Assembly: GCA_949289045.1 (NCBI GenBank)
Contig: CASEMN010000013.1
Span: 1 to 64,000 of the forward strand
DNA length: 64,000 nt
Direction of reading: 5' to 3'
Source of the DNA: an uncultured Oscillospiraceae bacterium
GTDB taxonomy: Bacteria > Bacillota > Clostridia > Oscillospirales > Acutalibacteraceae
The first letter of the stretch is position 1. The number at the start of each line of letters is the position of its first letter. Shown piece after piece: positions 34,543 to 41,623 of this stretch. A program made the translations under genes and the position numbers. A model generated the notes under the pieces. It made no database searches, was not told where the DNA came from, and saw only the letters and a list, made by a program, of their open reading frames with translations.

Positions 34543-34590
34543 GAAAAAGCCCGAAACTACGTTATTCTTTGTAGTTTCGGGCTTTTTCTT
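34543..34590. terminator. Terminator shared by tRNA-Leu and integrase
   Basis: GAAAAAGCCCGAAACTAC/GTAGTTTCGGGCTTTTTC, an 18-bp stem with a 10-base loop. T- and A-tracts on both sides make it bidirectional. Confidence 0.92.
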
Positions 34591-34625
34591 TTATCGGTGA
34601 AATTCTTTAAATCTCCCTTTTTCTC

Positions 34626-35762
34626 CTAATTGCTTTTTGGTTTTAGTGAGAAAGCTTCGTTAACAGCTTTCTTTTTCTGTTCAATATCCGTGTGGGTATA
34701 GTGCGCTGTCATAACTACATCTGACTGACGCAGAATGTCACGGGCAGTAGGGAGATCTACTCCGGCAGCATTGAGCCTGGACTGATAGGTGTGTCGTGTG
34801 GAATGTGCGGTAAAGAAGCGAACCGGCAAGAGGTTATTGTTTTCACACCAATTATTCATGCGCTCAAAAAAATCCTTGTATCGCTTGTGAAATGTACTTG
34901 TACTGACGGTAGTGCCGTCACTTTTGGGACAAAGGGTATCACGTCCTAAGTTGCGCAGAAGTTCACATATATCCTCAGGCAGAGGAATATCTCCGACGTG
35001 CTTTTTGGTCTTTGTGTCGCTGACTATGGTGCGAGAAGCAGTAAGGCTGCCACGCACATGAAGAATGTTGCTTTCATCTAAATCTCTGCTTAAATTAATT
35101 GCAAGCAGCTCTCCGGTTCTTAATCCTGAGTAAAGAATCAGGAGCATTGCTGCACCGAAATTCTCAAAATCTGTTTTGGCAAACTTTTCTATTGTTTGAA
35201 TTTCGCTATCAGTCCATATTTCACGCTGTTCAACAGCTTTAGTGTTTTCGGGAAGCTTAACCCTTCTGACGGGATTTTTCACACATAAATCATTGTCAAT
35301 CGCATCTTCGTACATGGCATTTAACAGGAATTTGACACATTTTATAACCGATTTTGATAAATTGTTTTCAGCCATGCGGTTGAGAAAGTCCTGAACCTGA
35401 ATCGGCTTTATATCACGAAGTTTCAGGTTAGCTATTTTGTCCGAAGTTATATGTTTTAAATTTGCTTTATATCCAACAAAAGTATCCTTGCCTACATCAC
35501 CCTTATAAATTGGCAGCCACTCTTCCGCCCACTCTCCCAGCGTTGGCAGAGTTTTAACCGACGCACGGGTTTCTCCTATACCTTTTCCCGCTTCATAGGC
35601 TTTTGCCTTTTCACGGCACTTGGCTTTTGTAGGAGCTGAAAAAGATTTACGCTCCGGGAGATTGGTATAAGGATTTATAACCCATACACGGTATTCATAA
35701 TTTTTGCCCTTTTGAGTGTATGTTCCGGCGCCATATTTACCTCTTGATTTTTTCTCTGACAT
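34626..35762 (-). CDS. Phage tyrosine integrase
   Basis: 378 residues. An N-terminal arm-binding AP2-like domain (GTYTQKGKNYEYRVWV) and a SAM-like core-binding domain precede the catalytic domain. Catalytic residues are visible as Arg in SGLRTGELLA, His/Arg in HSTRHTYQSRL and the nucleophile Tyr in HYTHTD. The ATG follows AGGGGGAATATT. It faces the tRNA-Leu(CAG) gene, as expected for a prophage integrated there. A hairpin terminator directly upstream (35776-35796) insulates it from the DUF4041 transcript. Confidence 0.96.
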   Translation of the reverse strand: MSEKKSRGKYGAGTYTQKGKNYEYRVWVINPYTNLPERKSFSAPTKAKCREKAKAYEAGKGIGETRASVKTLPTLGEWAEEWLPIYKGDVGKDTFVGYKANLKHITSDKIANLKLRDIKPIQVQDFLNRMAENNLSKSVIKCVKFLLNAMYEDAIDNDLCVKNPVRRVKLPENTKAVEQREIWTDSEIQTIEKFAKTDFENFGAAMLLILYSGLRTGELLAINLSRDLDESNILHVRGSLTASRTIVSDTKTKKHVGDIPLPEDICELLRNLGRDTLCPKSDGTTVSTSTFHKRYKDFFERMNNWCENNNLLPVRFFTAHSTRHTYQSRLNAAGVDLPTARDILRQSDVVMTAHYTHTDIEQKKKAVNEAFSLKPKSN

Positions 35763-35773
35763 TAATATTCCCC

Positions 35774-35796
35774 CTAAAAAGGGTACAAAAATACCC
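35774..35796 (-). terminator. Terminator ahead of the integrase
   Basis: Minus strand GGGTA-TTTTTG-TACCC followed by TTTTTA, ending the DUF4041 transcript just before the integrase ribosome site. Confidence 0.65.
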
Positions 35797-35803
35797 TCGA
35801 CTA

Positions 35804-35832
35804 TTGTAATTCAGCCGAAGGTATGGTAATAT
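35804..35832 (+). promoter_or_regulatory. Possible plus-strand promoter for a small RNA
   Basis: TTGTAA (35804-35809), 17 bp, TAATAT (35827-35832). No plus-strand gene follows, but a plus-oriented terminator does. Confidence 0.4.
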
Positions 35833-35837
35833 TATTT

Positions 35838-35907
35838 TACTCGATATTGACCGCCTTCGGGCTGTCACAACGCTCTATCCTGTTCCAGCAGGGTAGGGCT
35901 TTTTTTA
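35838..35907 (+). ncRNA. Candidate ~70-nt small RNA antisense to the DUF4041 transcript
   Basis: Two hairpins: GAC-GCC around a TTCG tetraloop with GGC-GTC (one C/T mismatch), then CTATCCTG/CAGGGTAG followed by GGCTTTTTTT. The second is a good plus-strand terminator although both neighbouring genes are on the minus strand. Its region lies between the DUF4041 stop and the integrase. Confidence 0.4.
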
Positions 35908-35912
35908 TTTTG

Positions 35913-37337
35913 TTAATCCTCCTCGTCGTGTTCTTCACTTTCTGAGGAATAATCATTGGAATATATCTCATCTGTAGAATTCGATTGCCTGAAATCTTCC
36001 GCAAGCATAGTTTTATTAAATTCAGCAGTAGGATCAATTTCATTAACCAAAGCTTCAAGTTCGTCAACAGAAGAGTAGAAAAATTCTTTTCTTAAATTTA
36101 CCTTGTTAACCCTCTGTTTATGAAGTCTTTCATGAAGCCTGTTTTCGAGTTCTACTGCATTATCAGAAAAAATAAAACTATGTACATCAAACTTAAAAGG
36201 AACGCTTGCGCTACCTAATTCGTTAACACGTTCCTGCGGGTCAAGTCTGCGTGTCATTCCTATCTTGAAAACATTTTCTCCGAAAGAACCGAGATTGCTG
36301 ATTATATAAATATTTCCAGCTTTTCCGTTCTGTAAATTTATAATTTCTTCTTTTTTAAGGATAACAGATGACAATTGTTGTTCAAGCTCTAAAATTCTTG
36401 CTTTTAATGCAGTTGTTTCATCTTCGGAAGCCTTTTCAAGCTGTTCTTTAAGAGCCGAAAGCTGTTTATTGTACTTAGATTCCTCTGCTTCTACTTTTTT
36501 CTTTTCGGCTTCCAGAGCTTTCCTCTCCTCTGCTTCTTGGCGCATTTGCTCCCTTATGGCAAGTTGTTCCTGGCGTGCTTGCTCTTTTTTTACGTAGTAA
36601 TTGTATTCGATTTTAACTGCATTAATAAACAGATATTCGATTTCTCCGATAAACTTGGTCATCGTTCCGACTATGCTCTGATTGCCTTCGCTGGCGATAG
36701 CTAAGTATTTTGCTGTAATGGATTTTACTTGTTCAATGCCGTCTTCTAATTTTTCATACTTTAAATTATAAAGAATATTTTGCAGTTCGGAACGTAGTGC
36801 GATAACCATTAAGGAATAGATAGTTTTATTTGCTTTAGTGGTGTACCTTGTTGAATATAGTTCAAGCAGCTTCTCTATTTGCTTCTCGTTTTCTCTATAA
36901 GCTTTTCTTAAATCCTTTACATCCATATAATGGAGCTTTAGAGTAATGGAAGGGCAGAGCTCTTCGAAATCGGTAGTTGCGGATTCAGGAAGACGGCATT
37001 TGCTAAATGCAGGATCGTATTCAAAAAACGCTGATATAGCGTAGTCTATGCTTCTATATAATTCCTTGCTTTTATTGAGCTTATTGTGAACAGTTTGAAG
37101 CTGTTTGGCTTGTTTTGACTCACTTTCTGATAGTTCCTGTATTCTTTGCTGACGTTCACTTATAATACGATTGTTTTCAGCAATATTGTCTTTTAAAACA
37201 TTTATAGCGTTCTGAAATTGCTCATATTCTGTGTAGCCCAGCTCATCAAATTTCTGCTGCATTTGCATAATTTGATTTTTCAGTTGTTCGTTTTCGCTCT
37301 TAATCTTACTTGCGTTAAGGATATCTAAAAATCCCAT
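35913..37337 (-). CDS. DUF4041 coiled-coil protein with T5orf172 (GIY-YIG-like) domain
   Basis: About 474 residues. The first 110 residues are coiled coil. A DUF4041-like helical region (about 115-260) follows, then a second long Glu/Lys/Gln coiled coil (about 255-345). The T5orf172/MUG113 domain of the GIY-YIG superfamily comes next (GNIYIISN, FKIGMTRRLDPQERVNEL, ENRLHERLH), and an acidic tail ends the protein. The ATG at 37337 lies 6 bases past GGGGTG; a GTG upstream overlaps that site. It sits between integrase and repressor, the usual place for genes expressed in the lysogen, so a superinfection or defence role is possible. Function unknown. Confidence 0.8.
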   Translation of the reverse strand: MGFLDILNASKIKSENEQLKNQIMQMQQKFDELGYTEYEQFQNAINVLKDNIAENNRIISERQQRIQELSESESKQAKQLQTVHNKLNKSKELYRSIDYAISAFFEYDPAFSKCRLPESATTDFEELCPSITLKLHYMDVKDLRKAYRENEKQIEKLLELYSTRYTTKANKTIYSLMVIALRSELQNILYNLKYEKLEDGIEQVKSITAKYLAIASEGNQSIVGTMTKFIGEIEYLFINAVKIEYNYYVKKEQARQEQLAIREQMRQEAEERKALEAEKKKVEAEESKYNKQLSALKEQLEKASEDETTALKARILELEQQLSSVILKKEEIINLQNGKAGNIYIISNLGSFGENVFKIGMTRRLDPQERVNELGSASVPFKFDVHSFIFSDNAVELENRLHERLHKQRVNKVNLRKEFFYSSVDELEALVNEIDPTAEFNKTMLAEDFRQSNSTDEIYSNDYSSESEEHDEED

Positions 37338-37439
37338 AATATTCACCCCGTTATTATTCTATAATTACGGATATAAAAACGACATATCCATGGTTATTAT
37401 AACGAATCTAAAACATAAAATGTGACAAAAAGCCACAAA

Positions 37440-38072
37440 CTATGCAAATTTCGCTCTAAGTTCTACAACCTTACCTAATATCTGAACAGGGAGTGACTCT
37501 ATCTGATCATTTGTATAAGTTCTTACATCATAAGAGGGATTGCTGGGAATAAGGTTAATTCCGCCGTCAAACTTTTGTATTTTCTTAATGGTTGCCTCTT
37601 CACCGTTAACAAGAACTATTGCAATATTTCCGCTGTCAACATCAGACTGTTTGCGAACTATTACCACATCCCCCTCGCTGATCTTGGGTTCCATGCTGTC
37701 GCCTTTAATCTGCAAAGCAAAGAACTCGCCTTGCCTTGCCATGTCCTCAGAGATTTCTTCATAATCTATGATGTTTTCTACTGCCTCTATAGGTATGCCC
37801 GCACGAACGGTACCGAGGACAGGAATAAGTTGTTTGTTATTCACGTTTTTTTCTAAAGCTGTTGTTGCTTGGTCAAAAGTGTATAAGGAAAAAGGATCTA
37901 TATTCAGAGCCTTGGCAATAATTTCAATGCGGTCTATCGGTATTTTTTTAGTAGTTCCTTTTTCGTATCGCTGAAGGACAGATTTGCTAAACCCTGTTTT
38001 ATCAGATAACTCTTGAAACGATATTCCTAATTCTTCTCTTCGTTTCTTTAATATATCGTACTGAAAATTCAT
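37440..38072 (-). CDS. CI-like phage repressor (HTH-XRE + S24 peptidase)
   Basis: 210 residues. An N-terminal XRE helix-turn-helix (about 8-60, FQELSDKTGFSKSVLQRYE) is followed by a LexA/CI-type autoprotease domain. The cleavage site is Ala91-Gly92 in VRAGIP, catalytic Ser126 in GDSMEPK and Lys163 in EATIKK. RecA-stimulated self-cleavage should induce the phage after DNA damage. The ATG follows GAGGTGATAAGA. Divergent from the Cro-like gene, with four operator-like palindromes nearby. Confidence 0.93.
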   Translation of the reverse strand: MNFQYDILKKRREELGISFQELSDKTGFSKSVLQRYEKGTTKKIPIDRIEIIAKALNIDPFSLYTFDQATTALEKNVNNKQLIPVLGTVRAGIPIEAVENIIDYEEISEDMARQGEFFALQIKGDSMEPKISEGDVVIVRKQSDVDSGNIAIVLVNGEEATIKKIQKFDGGINLIPSNPSYDVRTYTNDQIESLPVQILGKVVELRAKFA

Positions 38073-38092
38073 TCTTATCACCTCGCATCTGT

Positions 38093-38121
38093 ATTGTACA
38101 CGTTTTGTTCTAAAAACGCAA
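38093..38121 (-). promoter_or_regulatory. Repressor promoter
   Basis: Minus strand TTGCGT (38116-38121), 17 bp, TACAAT (38093-38098). Overlapped by operator O1. Confidence 0.7.
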
Positions 38122-38122
38122 C
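38107..38122. promoter_or_regulatory. Phage operator O1
   Basis: GTTCTAAAAACGCAAC, close to the consensus GTWCCAAAAAYGGAAC, over the repressor promoter. Confidence 0.6.
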
Positions 38123-38148
38123 GAAAAAATTAAAAAAATTCAAAAAAA

Positions 38149-38164
38149 GTTCCAAAAATGGGTT
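38149..38164. promoter_or_regulatory. Phage operator O2
   Basis: GTTCCAAAAATGGGTT overlaps the -35 box of the early promoter. Confidence 0.6.
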
Positions 38165-38191
38165 GACAGAAGAAAAAAGTAATGCTAAAAT
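38163..38191 (+). promoter_or_regulatory. Early lytic promoter (cro side)
   Basis: TTGACA (38163-38168), 17 bp, TAAAAT (38186-38191). Confidence 0.85.
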
Positions 38192-38196
38192 CAAAA

Positions 38197-38212
38197 GTAC
38201 CAAAAATGGAAC
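38197..38212. promoter_or_regulatory. Phage operator O3
   Basis: GTACCAAAAATGGAAC, the best dyad (GTNCC-N6-GGNAC), at the transcription start of the early promoter. Confidence 0.75.
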
Positions 38213-38224
38213 GGAGGCGAAAAA

Positions 38225-38413
38225 ATGAACTTGAAAAAGTTAAAAGGAGTAATGGCTGAAAAAGATTTTACACAATCAAAGCTTGCATCCATGCTTGGAT
38301 TGTCATTAAAGAGTTTTTCGGCGAAAATGAAAGGGAAAACCGAATTTAAAGTCAACGAACTTGCTAGAATTAGCAAAATTCTTGATGTTGACCCGTCTAT
38401 TTTTTTTGAGTAA
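38225..38413 (+). CDS. Cro-like XRE regulator
   Basis: 62 residues, a single helix-turn-helix (FTQSKLASMLGLSLKSFSAKM) and little else. GGAGG precedes the ATG. As the first early gene, divergent from the CI-like repressor, it most likely acts as Cro, binding the same operators. Confidence 0.82.
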   Translation: MNLKKLKGVMAEKDFTQSKLASMLGLSLKSFSAKMKGKTEFKVNELARISKILDVDPSIFFE

Positions 38414-38416
38414 ACC

Positions 38417-38432
38417 GTACCAAAAACGGAAC
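38417..38432. promoter_or_regulatory. Phage operator O4
   Basis: GTACCAAAAACGGAAC, one base different from O3, lying between the Cro-like gene and the antirepressor. Confidence 0.7.
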
Positions 38433-38475
38433 GAAATCCATTTAACAATCTATATAAGAAAGAGAGGAAAAGTAC

Positions 38476-39294
38476 ATGAATGAATTACAGATTTTCAAAA
38501 ACGAGGAATTTGGTGAGGTCAGAACAATAACGGTTGATAATGAACCGTGGTTCAATGGCAAAGATGTTTGTAATGTCTTCGGAGACAAAAACCACAACAG
38601 AAGTGTTGGGCGTGTTGACGAAGCCGACAAACGAGAGGAGATAATCGTTGACGTGCTCGGCAGAAAGCAAAAGGCAATTTTTATAAACGAAAGCGGATTG
38701 TATGCTTTGCTATTCACTATGCAACCTCAAAAGGCAAATAAAGATGGGGTGTCAGATGCGTACCCCATCGAGGTGCAGGAAAGACTTGACAGAATTCACG
38801 GTTTTAAGCGCTGGGTAACGAGTGAAGTTTTGCCCTCAATTCGTAAGCACGGCGCATACATTACAGCTGAAACCCTTGAAAACGCTATTTTAAACCCTGA
38901 TACCATGATAAAGCTCTGTACAGCCCTTAAAGATGAGCAGAACAAGCGCAAAGCGCTGGAAATAGCTAATTCACAGCTGTCGGTAGATAACCAAATCATG
39001 CAGCCTAAAGCAGATTACTTTGATGAGCTTGTTGACCGTAATCTTTTAACCTCTTTCAGAGAAACCGCAAAGCAGCTCAACATAAAAGAAAAAGAGTTTA
39101 TAGCCTTTCTTCTCGAGAAAAAGTACATCTACCGTGACAAAAAGGGCAAGCTTATGCCTTATGCAGACAAAAACGATGGTTTGTTTGATATTAAAGAGTG
39201 CTTTAACGAAAAAACTCAGTGGAGCGGTACTCAGACACTTATAACACCCAAAGGCAGAGAAACTTTCAGATTGCTATTTATAGGTAAAAAATAA
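38476..39294 (+). CDS. Phage antirepressor (BRO-N + KilAC)
   Basis: 272 residues. The BRO-N domain (about 5-120, EPWFNGKDVCNVFGDKNH, INESGLYALLF, FKRWVTSEVLPSIRKHG) is followed by a KilAC DNA-binding domain (FRETAKQLNIKEKEFIAFLLEKKYI region). Antirepressors of this kind counter CI-type repressors or regulate early genes. The ATG follows GAGAGGAAAAGTAC. An operator copy lies 44 bases upstream. Confidence 0.92.
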   Translation: MNELQIFKNEEFGEVRTITVDNEPWFNGKDVCNVFGDKNHNRSVGRVDEADKREEIIVDVLGRKQKAIFINESGLYALLFTMQPQKANKDGVSDAYPIEVQERLDRIHGFKRWVTSEVLPSIRKHGAYITAETLENAILNPDTMIKLCTALKDEQNKRKALEIANSQLSVDNQIMQPKADYFDELVDRNLLTSFRETAKQLNIKEKEFIAFLLEKKYIYRDKKGKLMPYADKNDGLFDIKECFNEKTQWSGTQTLITPKGRETFRLLFIGKK

Positions 39295-39328
39295 TGCGAC
39301 AAAATGTCACACAGAAAGGAAGATGAAC

Positions 39329-39568
39329 ATGGCAGCCACAAAAGGATGTCTCATTTCGATTAAAGATGCTGCAGAGCGAATGGGAGTAAGCGTGCAGTTT
39401 CTTTCGGACGCCTTAAGACAGGGATTGTTCCGGGAATTTGGATACGCTATCAAGCCGAAAAACAGCACCAGTTATTCTTATGTAATCTTTCGCCAGCGCT
39501 TTGAGCACTACATAGCAGGTGATGACTTGGATCTTACACCTAAAACTGAAAGACTGGATGTGCTTTAA
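39329..39568 (+). CDS. Small MerR/excisionase-like HTH protein
   Basis: 79 residues from the ATG at 39329, which is 8 bases past AAAGGAAG; an ATG six bases upstream is too close. SIKDAAERMGVSVQFLSDALRQGLF fits a winged-helix excisionase-type DNA-binding motif. It could be Xis or an early regulator. No paralogue in view. Confidence 0.6.
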   Translation: MAATKGCLISIKDAAERMGVSVQFLSDALRQGLFREFGYAIKPKNSTSYSYVIFRQRFEHYIAGDDLDLTPKTERLDVL

Positions 39569-39604
39569 GTTTTTGCAATCAATTACAAAACGGAGGTGAT
39601 ATGA

Positions 39605-39760
39605 ATGACAGGATTAATCTGGGATGCCGTTGCAATTATTTTTGCCGTTTTTTGTCTGCTAATAGTCATAGCGTTAACATCTATCGCAATTATCTTTTGC
39701 TACGCAGTTATCAAAGCAATAAAAGAGCAGATTAAAAAGGGAAGAAGTGAAAGAAAATGA
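39605..39760 (+). CDS. Small single-pass membrane protein
   Basis: 51 residues, short early-phage protein. Residues about 6-40 are almost all hydrophobic (WDAVAIIFAVFCLLIVIAL and beyond), with a basic tail (KEQIKKGRSERK). CGGAGGTGAT precedes it. Its TGA overlaps the next start as ATGA. Function unknown; the size and form fit host-takeover or superinfection membrane proteins, but that is speculation. Confidence 0.6.
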   Translation: MTGLIWDAVAIIFAVFCLLIVIALTSIAIIFCYAVIKAIKEQIKKGRSERK

Positions 39761-40065
39761 ATAAAAAGATAATCTGTGATATGCGAGACGAAATTGAATT
39801 CGTAAGCTGTGAACTTAAGATGTCTAACGATATTCTTGATATATTTAGCGAGTTTGTTGAGGATGAGGGCTTTATGCTGAAATCATATGACGAAGAGAAA
39901 AAAGCGAGGGCAAGCGTTATCTTCACAAATCGTTTACCTGCATTTTATTCGCTCTTATGGACAGCGAAAGAAAAAAATAAAGCTCTGGCAGACAAGCTTT
40001 TACTTCTCAGTGAAAGTCTTGCCGACATTATAAGAGGGGAAAATGATGATACTGGAAACAATTAA
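39757..40065 (+). CDS. Hypothetical early phage protein
   Basis: 102 residues, acidic, mostly helical, no motif that I recognise. ATGA overlap with the membrane protein before it and a 23-base overlap with the next gene place it in a compact early operon. Confidence 0.55.
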   Translation: MNKKIICDMRDEIEFVSCELKMSNDILDIFSEFVEDEGFMLKSYDEEKKARASVIFTNRLPAFYSLLWTAKEKNKALADKLLLLSESLADIIRGENDDTGNN

Positions 40066-40231
40066 ACAGCTGCTTACAATTGCCGTTGCTCTCTCAGGTG
40101 GTACGCTGCTCATATTCGGCATCATCTATGAGGATGTTCTCGTTGCTTTTGAAGACGGTTTAAAGGAGCACATTAAAAAGAAGGTGAGGAAGTGGAGCCG
40201 CAGAATAAGAGCACTTTTGAACGTCAGATAG
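40043..40231 (+). CDS. Small membrane protein with basic tail
   Basis: 62 residues. One hydrophobic helix (LLTIAVALSGGTLLIFGII) and a strongly basic C-terminal part (KKKVRKWSRRIR). Overlaps both neighbours; GAGGGGAAA serves as ribosome site. No family recognised. Confidence 0.55.
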   Translation: MMILETIKQLLTIAVALSGGTLLIFGIIYEDVLVAFEDGLKEHIKKKVRKWSRRIRALLNVR

Positions 40232-40416
40232 TGTATCACATTCGGGAAATGAGCCTGGCAGCCGTTCCCGGAGGGTACATAGTTTCCATTGAAGGAGAAA
40301 GCGAAAGATTTTATACGGATCTGTGGGAAGCATGGACATATTTTTCCGACACTTTTGATGCCCGAGCTCGTAAGAGGATAAAAAAATATCTTGAAAGGAA
40401 GGCGAGGCAATTATGA
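40192..40416 (+). CDS. Hypothetical early phage protein
   Basis: 74 residues from a GTG start behind GGTGAGGAA. Short beta-rich start (GGYIVSIEGE) and basic helical end (RARKRIKKYLERKARQ). It overlaps the preceding gene by 40 bases and the next as ATGA. Not recognised. Confidence 0.5.
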   Translation: MEPQNKSTFERQIVYHIREMSLAAVPGGYIVSIEGESERFYTDLWEAWTYFSDTFDARARKRIKKYLERKARQL

Positions 40417-40637
40417 GCATGACATCTGAAGATCTTAAAGATGCCCTTCGCAGTGGTGCAAAGGTTACATATAAAGATTATTCAGGTAATGAATTTCACG
40501 GTACGGTAGACGCTGTTGTTTATCGTTTTCGCAGAGGGAAGATAACGGTTTCCGCCGAAATTAAACACCTTAATGCTCCGCACTCTGTAATAGTAGCAAA
40601 ACCTGAAAGATTATCTTTAATGAGTGAAAGCACATGA
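40413..40637 (+). CDS. Hypothetical early phage protein
   Basis: 74 residues. VTYKDYSGNEFHGTVDAVVYRF looks like a small beta-barrel, comparable in shape to SH3/Tudor-like phage proteins. Coupled to the preceding gene (ATGA). Function unknown. Confidence 0.5.
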   Translation: MSMTSEDLKDALRSGAKVTYKDYSGNEFHGTVDAVVYRFRRGKITVSAEIKHLNAPHSVIVAKPERLSLMSEST

Positions 40638-40654
40638 AAAACAGCATAAAAAAT

Positions 40655-40776
40655 GAGCCTGCCCGGCTGCAACCGAACAGGCTCGAAGCGTGACTTTTTG
40701 GGGTCACTCGTGTCCGTAACTAATTATAGCACAGTCACCCCCGAAAAGTCAATATTTTAAGGGCTCCGAAGCCCTT
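40655..40776. other. Structured non-coding region upstream of Rep, possible origin
   Basis: Hairpin GAGCCTG/CAGGCTC with inner CGG/CCG (40655-40684). It is followed by a large inverted repeat TGACTTTTTGGGGT (40691-40704) and ACCCCCGAAAAGTCA (40737-40751), whose loop holds an AT-rich TAATTATAG. GGGCT-CCGA-AGCCC lies at 40760-40773. No gene between 40638 and 40832. Confidence 0.5.
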
Positions 40777-40853
40777 TGACGGCCTTGTATTAGGTATTAA
40801 CTTACGGAGCGTGTGAAAAGGGGTGACCTCAAATAATCAGAGAAAAAAGAATA

Positions 40854-41573
40854 GTGTCCGGCAAAATCCTTGAGGTGGAATTCTTTCCTGTTTGCTCAGA
40901 TGGAAGAAAGAAGCCTGCCGGTTCTCTCAGCAGAGAAGCGCAGAAGAATCTCAACGAAAAGAACGCCAAAAAGAAGCTGGACAGGCTTATCAATACCAAC
41001 TTTGGCAGAGGTGATCTTGCAGTACATCTTACATACAGAGACGACGAAATGCCGTCAACCCGTGAAGAGGTGGTTAAAGAAGTTAAAAACTACATTGCTC
41101 GCCTCAGACGGTGGCGTAAAGCTCACGGATTGCCCGACATGAAGTACATATATGTCATAGAGGCGAAAGTCAGCAAAAGAACAGGCGTTCTCCGCTGGCA
41201 TGTCCATATGGTGATGTCAGGCATGGACAGGGATATTGCAGAGCAGAAATGGGGACACGGAGATTGGACAAATGCCCGCAGATTACAGCCTAATGAAAAC
41301 GGCTTGCAGGCTCTTGCAAGATACATGACCAAGGATCCGGAAGGCAAGCGCCGGTGGAGTGGGTCGAAGAACTTGAAGCAACCAACAGTCAAAAAGCCCC
41401 GTGACGGCAAAATTACAAAACGCGGCCTTGCACGAATAGCCGAGAAAAAGCTATACGAACGTGAATATTGGGAGAAGCGTCATAAAGGCTATTCTTACAT
41501 AGAAGCAGAAGCTTCTTTCAATAACTACAACGGCCATTGGTATGTGTATGTCCGTATGCGGAAGAGAGATTAA
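40854..41573 (+). CDS. Rolling-circle-type replication protein (HUH-like)
   Basis: 239 residues from GTG 40854. The HUH-type features are HLTYRDDEMP (motif I region), RWHVHMVMSG (metal-binding His-x-His) and LARYMTK (candidate catalytic Tyr, followed by a conserved RRWSGSKNL). This resembles phage and plasmid Rep proteins that nick an origin. The GTG has no ribosome site. Seven in-frame codons upstream, an ATA at 40833 sits 7 bases after AGGGGTG and would give the common family opening MIREKRI, so the true start may be AUA. Confidence 0.72.
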   Translation: MSGKILEVEFFPVCSDGRKKPAGSLSREAQKNLNEKNAKKKLDRLINTNFGRGDLAVHLTYRDDEMPSTREEVVKEVKNYIARLRRWRKAHGLPDMKYIYVIEAKVSKRTGVLRWHVHMVMSGMDRDIAEQKWGHGDWTNARRLQPNENGLQALARYMTKDPEGKRRWSGSKNLKQPTVKKPRDGKITKRGLARIAEKKLYEREYWEKRHKGYSYIEAEASFNNYNGHWYVYVRMRKRD

Positions 41574-41623
41574 AAAATAAGCAGACCTTTATCACAGCAA
41601 TGTAAAGATAGGAGTCTTATTTC

